64,000 bases of DNA from Micromonospora sp. MH99 (GTDB lineage Bacteria; Actinomycetota; Actinomycetes; Mycobacteriales; Micromonosporaceae), in assembly GCF_021442385.1 (NCBI RefSeq), contig NZ_MUZA01000008.1, positions 89,424 to 153,423 of the forward strand, in the 5' to 3' direction. The stretch's first letter is position 1. Every line of letters begins with the position of its first letter. The notes beneath the pieces are model-generated. The model made no database searches. It worked only from the letters and a program-made list of their open reading frames with translations, and was not told the DNA's origin. Shown piece after piece: positions 62,177-64,000 of the stretch. The position numbers were made by a program, and so were the translations under genes.

Positions 62177-64000
62177 ATGGGCGACGAACGGGCGGCGGTA
62201 CGGGAGCGGGCCGAGGCGGTGCTGCGCCGGCTGGCCGGTGAGCACGCCCGACTGCGCGAGGATCAGTGGCGGGCCATCGAGGCGTTGGTCGTCGACCGGC
62301 GACGGGTGCTCTGCGTGCAGCGCACCGGTTGGGGCAAGTCCGCCGTCTACTTCGTGGCCACCGCCCTGCTGCGCGACAGTGGGCAGGGCGACCAGGCCGG
62401 CCCCACCGTCATCGTGTCGCCGCTGCTGGCGCTCATGCGCAACCAGGTGGAGGCCGCCGCGCGGGCCGGCATCCGGGCTCGCACGATCAACTCGGCCAAC
62501 CTCGACGAGTGGGACGAGATCACCGCCGAGATCCAGGCCGGTGCCGTGGACGTGCTGCTGATCAGCCCGGAGCGGCTCAACAACCCGGACTTCCGCGACG
62601 GCGTGCTGCCGAAGCTGGCCGCGACGACAGGGCTGCTGGTGGTCGACGAGGCGCACTGCGTCTCCGACTGGGGTCACGACTTCCGGCCGGACTACCGGCG
62701 GCTGCGCACCTTCCTCGCCAACCTGCCGGAGCGCACGCCCGTGCTGGCCACCACCGCCACCGCCAACGCCCGGGTCACCCAGGACGTGGCCGAGCAGTTG
62801 GGTGACGCGCTCGTCCTGCGCGGCACGCTGGACCGCGAGTCGCTGCGGCTCGGCGTCCTCGACCTGCCCAGCCCGTCGCACCGGCTGGCCTGGCTCGCCG
62901 ACCACCTGGACGAGCTGCCCGGGTCCGGCATCGTCTACACGCTCACCGTCGCGGCAGCGGGGGAGACGGCCGAGTTCCTGCGCTCCCGGGGCTATCCGGT
63001 CGCCTCGTACAGCGGGCAGTCCGACGACGCCGACCGGCGGGCCGCCGAACAGGACCTGCTCGACAACAAGATCAAGGCGTTGGTCGCCACCAGCGCCCTC
63101 GGTATGGGCTTCGACAAGCCCGACCTGGGCTTCGTCGTCCACCTCGGCGCACCACCCTCGCCGATCGCGTACTACCAGCAGGTCGGCCGCGCCGGCCGCG
63201 CCGTCGAGCACGCCGAGGTGCTGCTGCTGCCCGGCGTCGAGGACGCCGCGATCTGGCGGTACTTCGCCTCGTTGGCGTTCCCGCCCGAGCAGCAGGTCCG
63301 GGCCGTGCTGGCCGCCCTGCACACCGACCGTCCGCTCTCCACCCAGGCCCTCGAACCCCTCGTCGACCTGCGCCGGGCCCGCCTGGAGTTGATGCTCAAG
63401 GTCCTCGACGTGGACGGCGCGGTCCGCCGGGTGCGCGGTGGCTGGCTCGCCACCGGCGAGCCGTGGGTCTATGACGAGGCCCGGTTGCGCCGCGTCGCCG
63501 AGGCGCGCACCGTCGAGCAACAGGCCATGCGGGAGTACGCGACCACGTCCGACTGCCGGATGCGGTATCTACGGGAACGCCTGGACGACACCGAGGCGAC
63601 CGACTGCGGCCGCTGCGACAGGTGCGCCGATCCGCTCTTCGCCGCCGACGTGTCGACTGCGGCGCTCGGCGCAGCGCAGACCTTCCTGGGTCGCCCCGGC
63701 GTGGAGATCGCCCCGAAGAAGCTCTGGCCGACCGGGCTGGACGCGGTGGGCGTACCGCTCAAGGGCCGGATCGCCCCCGCGGAGCAGGCGCTGCCCGGCC
63801 GTGCCGTCGGGCGCCTCTCCGACCTGGGCTGGGGTGGCCGGCTGCGGGCCCTGGTGGGCCCGGAGGCGCCCGACGCGCCGGTGCCCGACGACGTCGCCGG
63901 CGTGGTGGTCGAGGTGCTGAAGGCGTGGGCGCACGGCGACGACCCGTGGCCACGCCGCCCGGTCGGCGTGGTCGCGGTGGGCTCCCGCCGGCGGCCCCGG
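62177..64000 (+). CDS. RecQ-family ATP-dependent DNA helicase (partial)
   Basis: The gene is open from ATG 62177 to the window edge (608 codons, no stop), so the 3' end is missing. It has SF2 helicase motifs: LREDQWRAIEAL (motif 0), VQRTGWGKSAVYF (Walker A), VSPLLALMRNQ, LLVVDEAHCVSDWGHDFRP (DEAH-type motif II with the RecQ aromatic loop), LATTATANARV, LVATSALGMGFDKPD and YYQQVGRAGRA. A zinc-binding Cys set (DCRMRYL, then DCGRCDRC) follows. It should unwind DNA 3' to 5' in repair. This actinobacterial subgroup differs from classical RecQ in the GWGKS loop. Confidence 0.93.
   Translation, partial: MGDERAAVRERAEAVLRRLAGEHARLREDQWRAIEALVVDRRRVLCVQRTGWGKSAVYFVATALLRDSGQGDQAGPTVIVSPLLALMRNQVEAAARAGIRARTINSANLDEWDEITAEIQAGAVDVLLISPERLNNPDFRDGVLPKLAATTGLLVVDEAHCVSDWGHDFRPDYRRLRTFLANLPERTPVLATTATANARVTQDVAEQLGDALVLRGTLDRESLRLGVLDLPSPSHRLAWLADHLDELPGSGIVYTLTVAAAGETAEFLRSRGYPVASYSGQSDDADRRAAEQDLLDNKIKALVATSALGMGFDKPDLGFVVHLGAPPSPIAYYQQVGRAGRAVEHAEVLLLPGVEDAAIWRYFASLAFPPEQQVRAVLAALHTDRPLSTQALEPLVDLRRARLELMLKVLDVDGAVRRVRGGWLATGEPWVYDEARLRRVAEARTVEQQAMREYATTSDCRMRYLRERLDDTEATDCGRCDRCADPLFAADVSTAALGAAQTFLGRPGVEIAPKKLWPTGLDAVGVPLKGRIAPAEQALPGRAVGRLSDLGWGGRLRALVGPEAPDAPVPDDVAGVVVEVLKAWAHGDDPWPRRPVGVVAVGSRRRPR

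Overview
The window is very GC-rich, uses G/C-ending codons almost throughout, and carries many GTG/TTG starts preceded by GGAGG-type ribosome sites. Together with SARP/BTAD, XRE-TPR and STAND regulators, a LacI-controlled arabinoside locus and GC-rich palindromes between genes, this points to an actinomycete, most likely Micromonosporaceae (Micromonospora-like). That placement is inferred from gene style; no rRNA or tRNA gene was found.

Layout. 1-8.1 kb: an FMN reductase divergent from a MerR regulator, an XRE regulator, a large secreted ExeM/NucH-type nuclease, a tandem-GNAT acetyltransferase, a repeat-rich lytic transglycosylase and a small zinc-ribbon protein. 8.2-15.2 kb: a cyclase-STAND ATPase regulator, secreted phospholipase A2, a secreted family-10-like glycoside hydrolase and an amino-acid permease. 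15.3-22.2 kb: an arabinoside locus (GH43 lipoprotein, two sugar permeases, binding protein, GH51 arabinofuranosidase, divergent LacI regulator with visible palindromic operators); it has no ATPase gene, so transport should depend on a shared ATPase elsewhere. 22.2-26.8 kb: a methyltransferase with a BON-like N-terminus, an ABC-F protein, a polyphosphate-glucokinase-like ROK kinase, TPR and Smr-like proteins.

26.9-34.9 kb is accessory. A truncated, frameshifted tyrosine integrase has its stop codon inside one copy of a 28-bp direct repeat (26/28 identical) whose other copy lies 5.4 kb away; this looks like a decayed integrative element. Between the copies lie a DUF5984-like protein, two unknown membrane proteins of less GC-rich composition, a tandem-HTH regulator, a small membrane protein and a strongly structured non-coding stretch. 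To the right are a P-loop kinase-like gene and a divergent XRE-TPR regulator/small Cys protein pair.

35-53 kb: a small lipoprotein/membrane pair, an integral membrane protein, a PLP dehydratase, a membrane M28 peptidase, then a translationally coupled signalling operon (receiver-PP2C phosphatase, CHASE3 histidine kinase, Rcp1-like receiver, inositol-phosphatase-family enzyme), a secreted coiled-coil/LAS-type protein, a membrane spermidine-synthase-like protein, a Ser/Thr kinase with an extracellular CBM2-like domain, a TrkH/TrkA potassium system and a secreted GDPD. 53-64 kb: structured intergenic repeats, a five-gene branched-chain amino-acid-type ABC operon, an SDR, an LppX-like lipoprotein, a membrane-anchored BTAD regulator ending in a helix-hairpin-helix domain, and a RecQ-type helicase cut by the window edge.

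The most unusual items are the BTAD-membrane-HhH fusion, the kinase with a CBM2-fold sensor, the BON-methyltransferase fusion, the coupled four-gene signalling operon, the decayed element with its att-like repeats, and a hairpin family with a conserved loop found twice.
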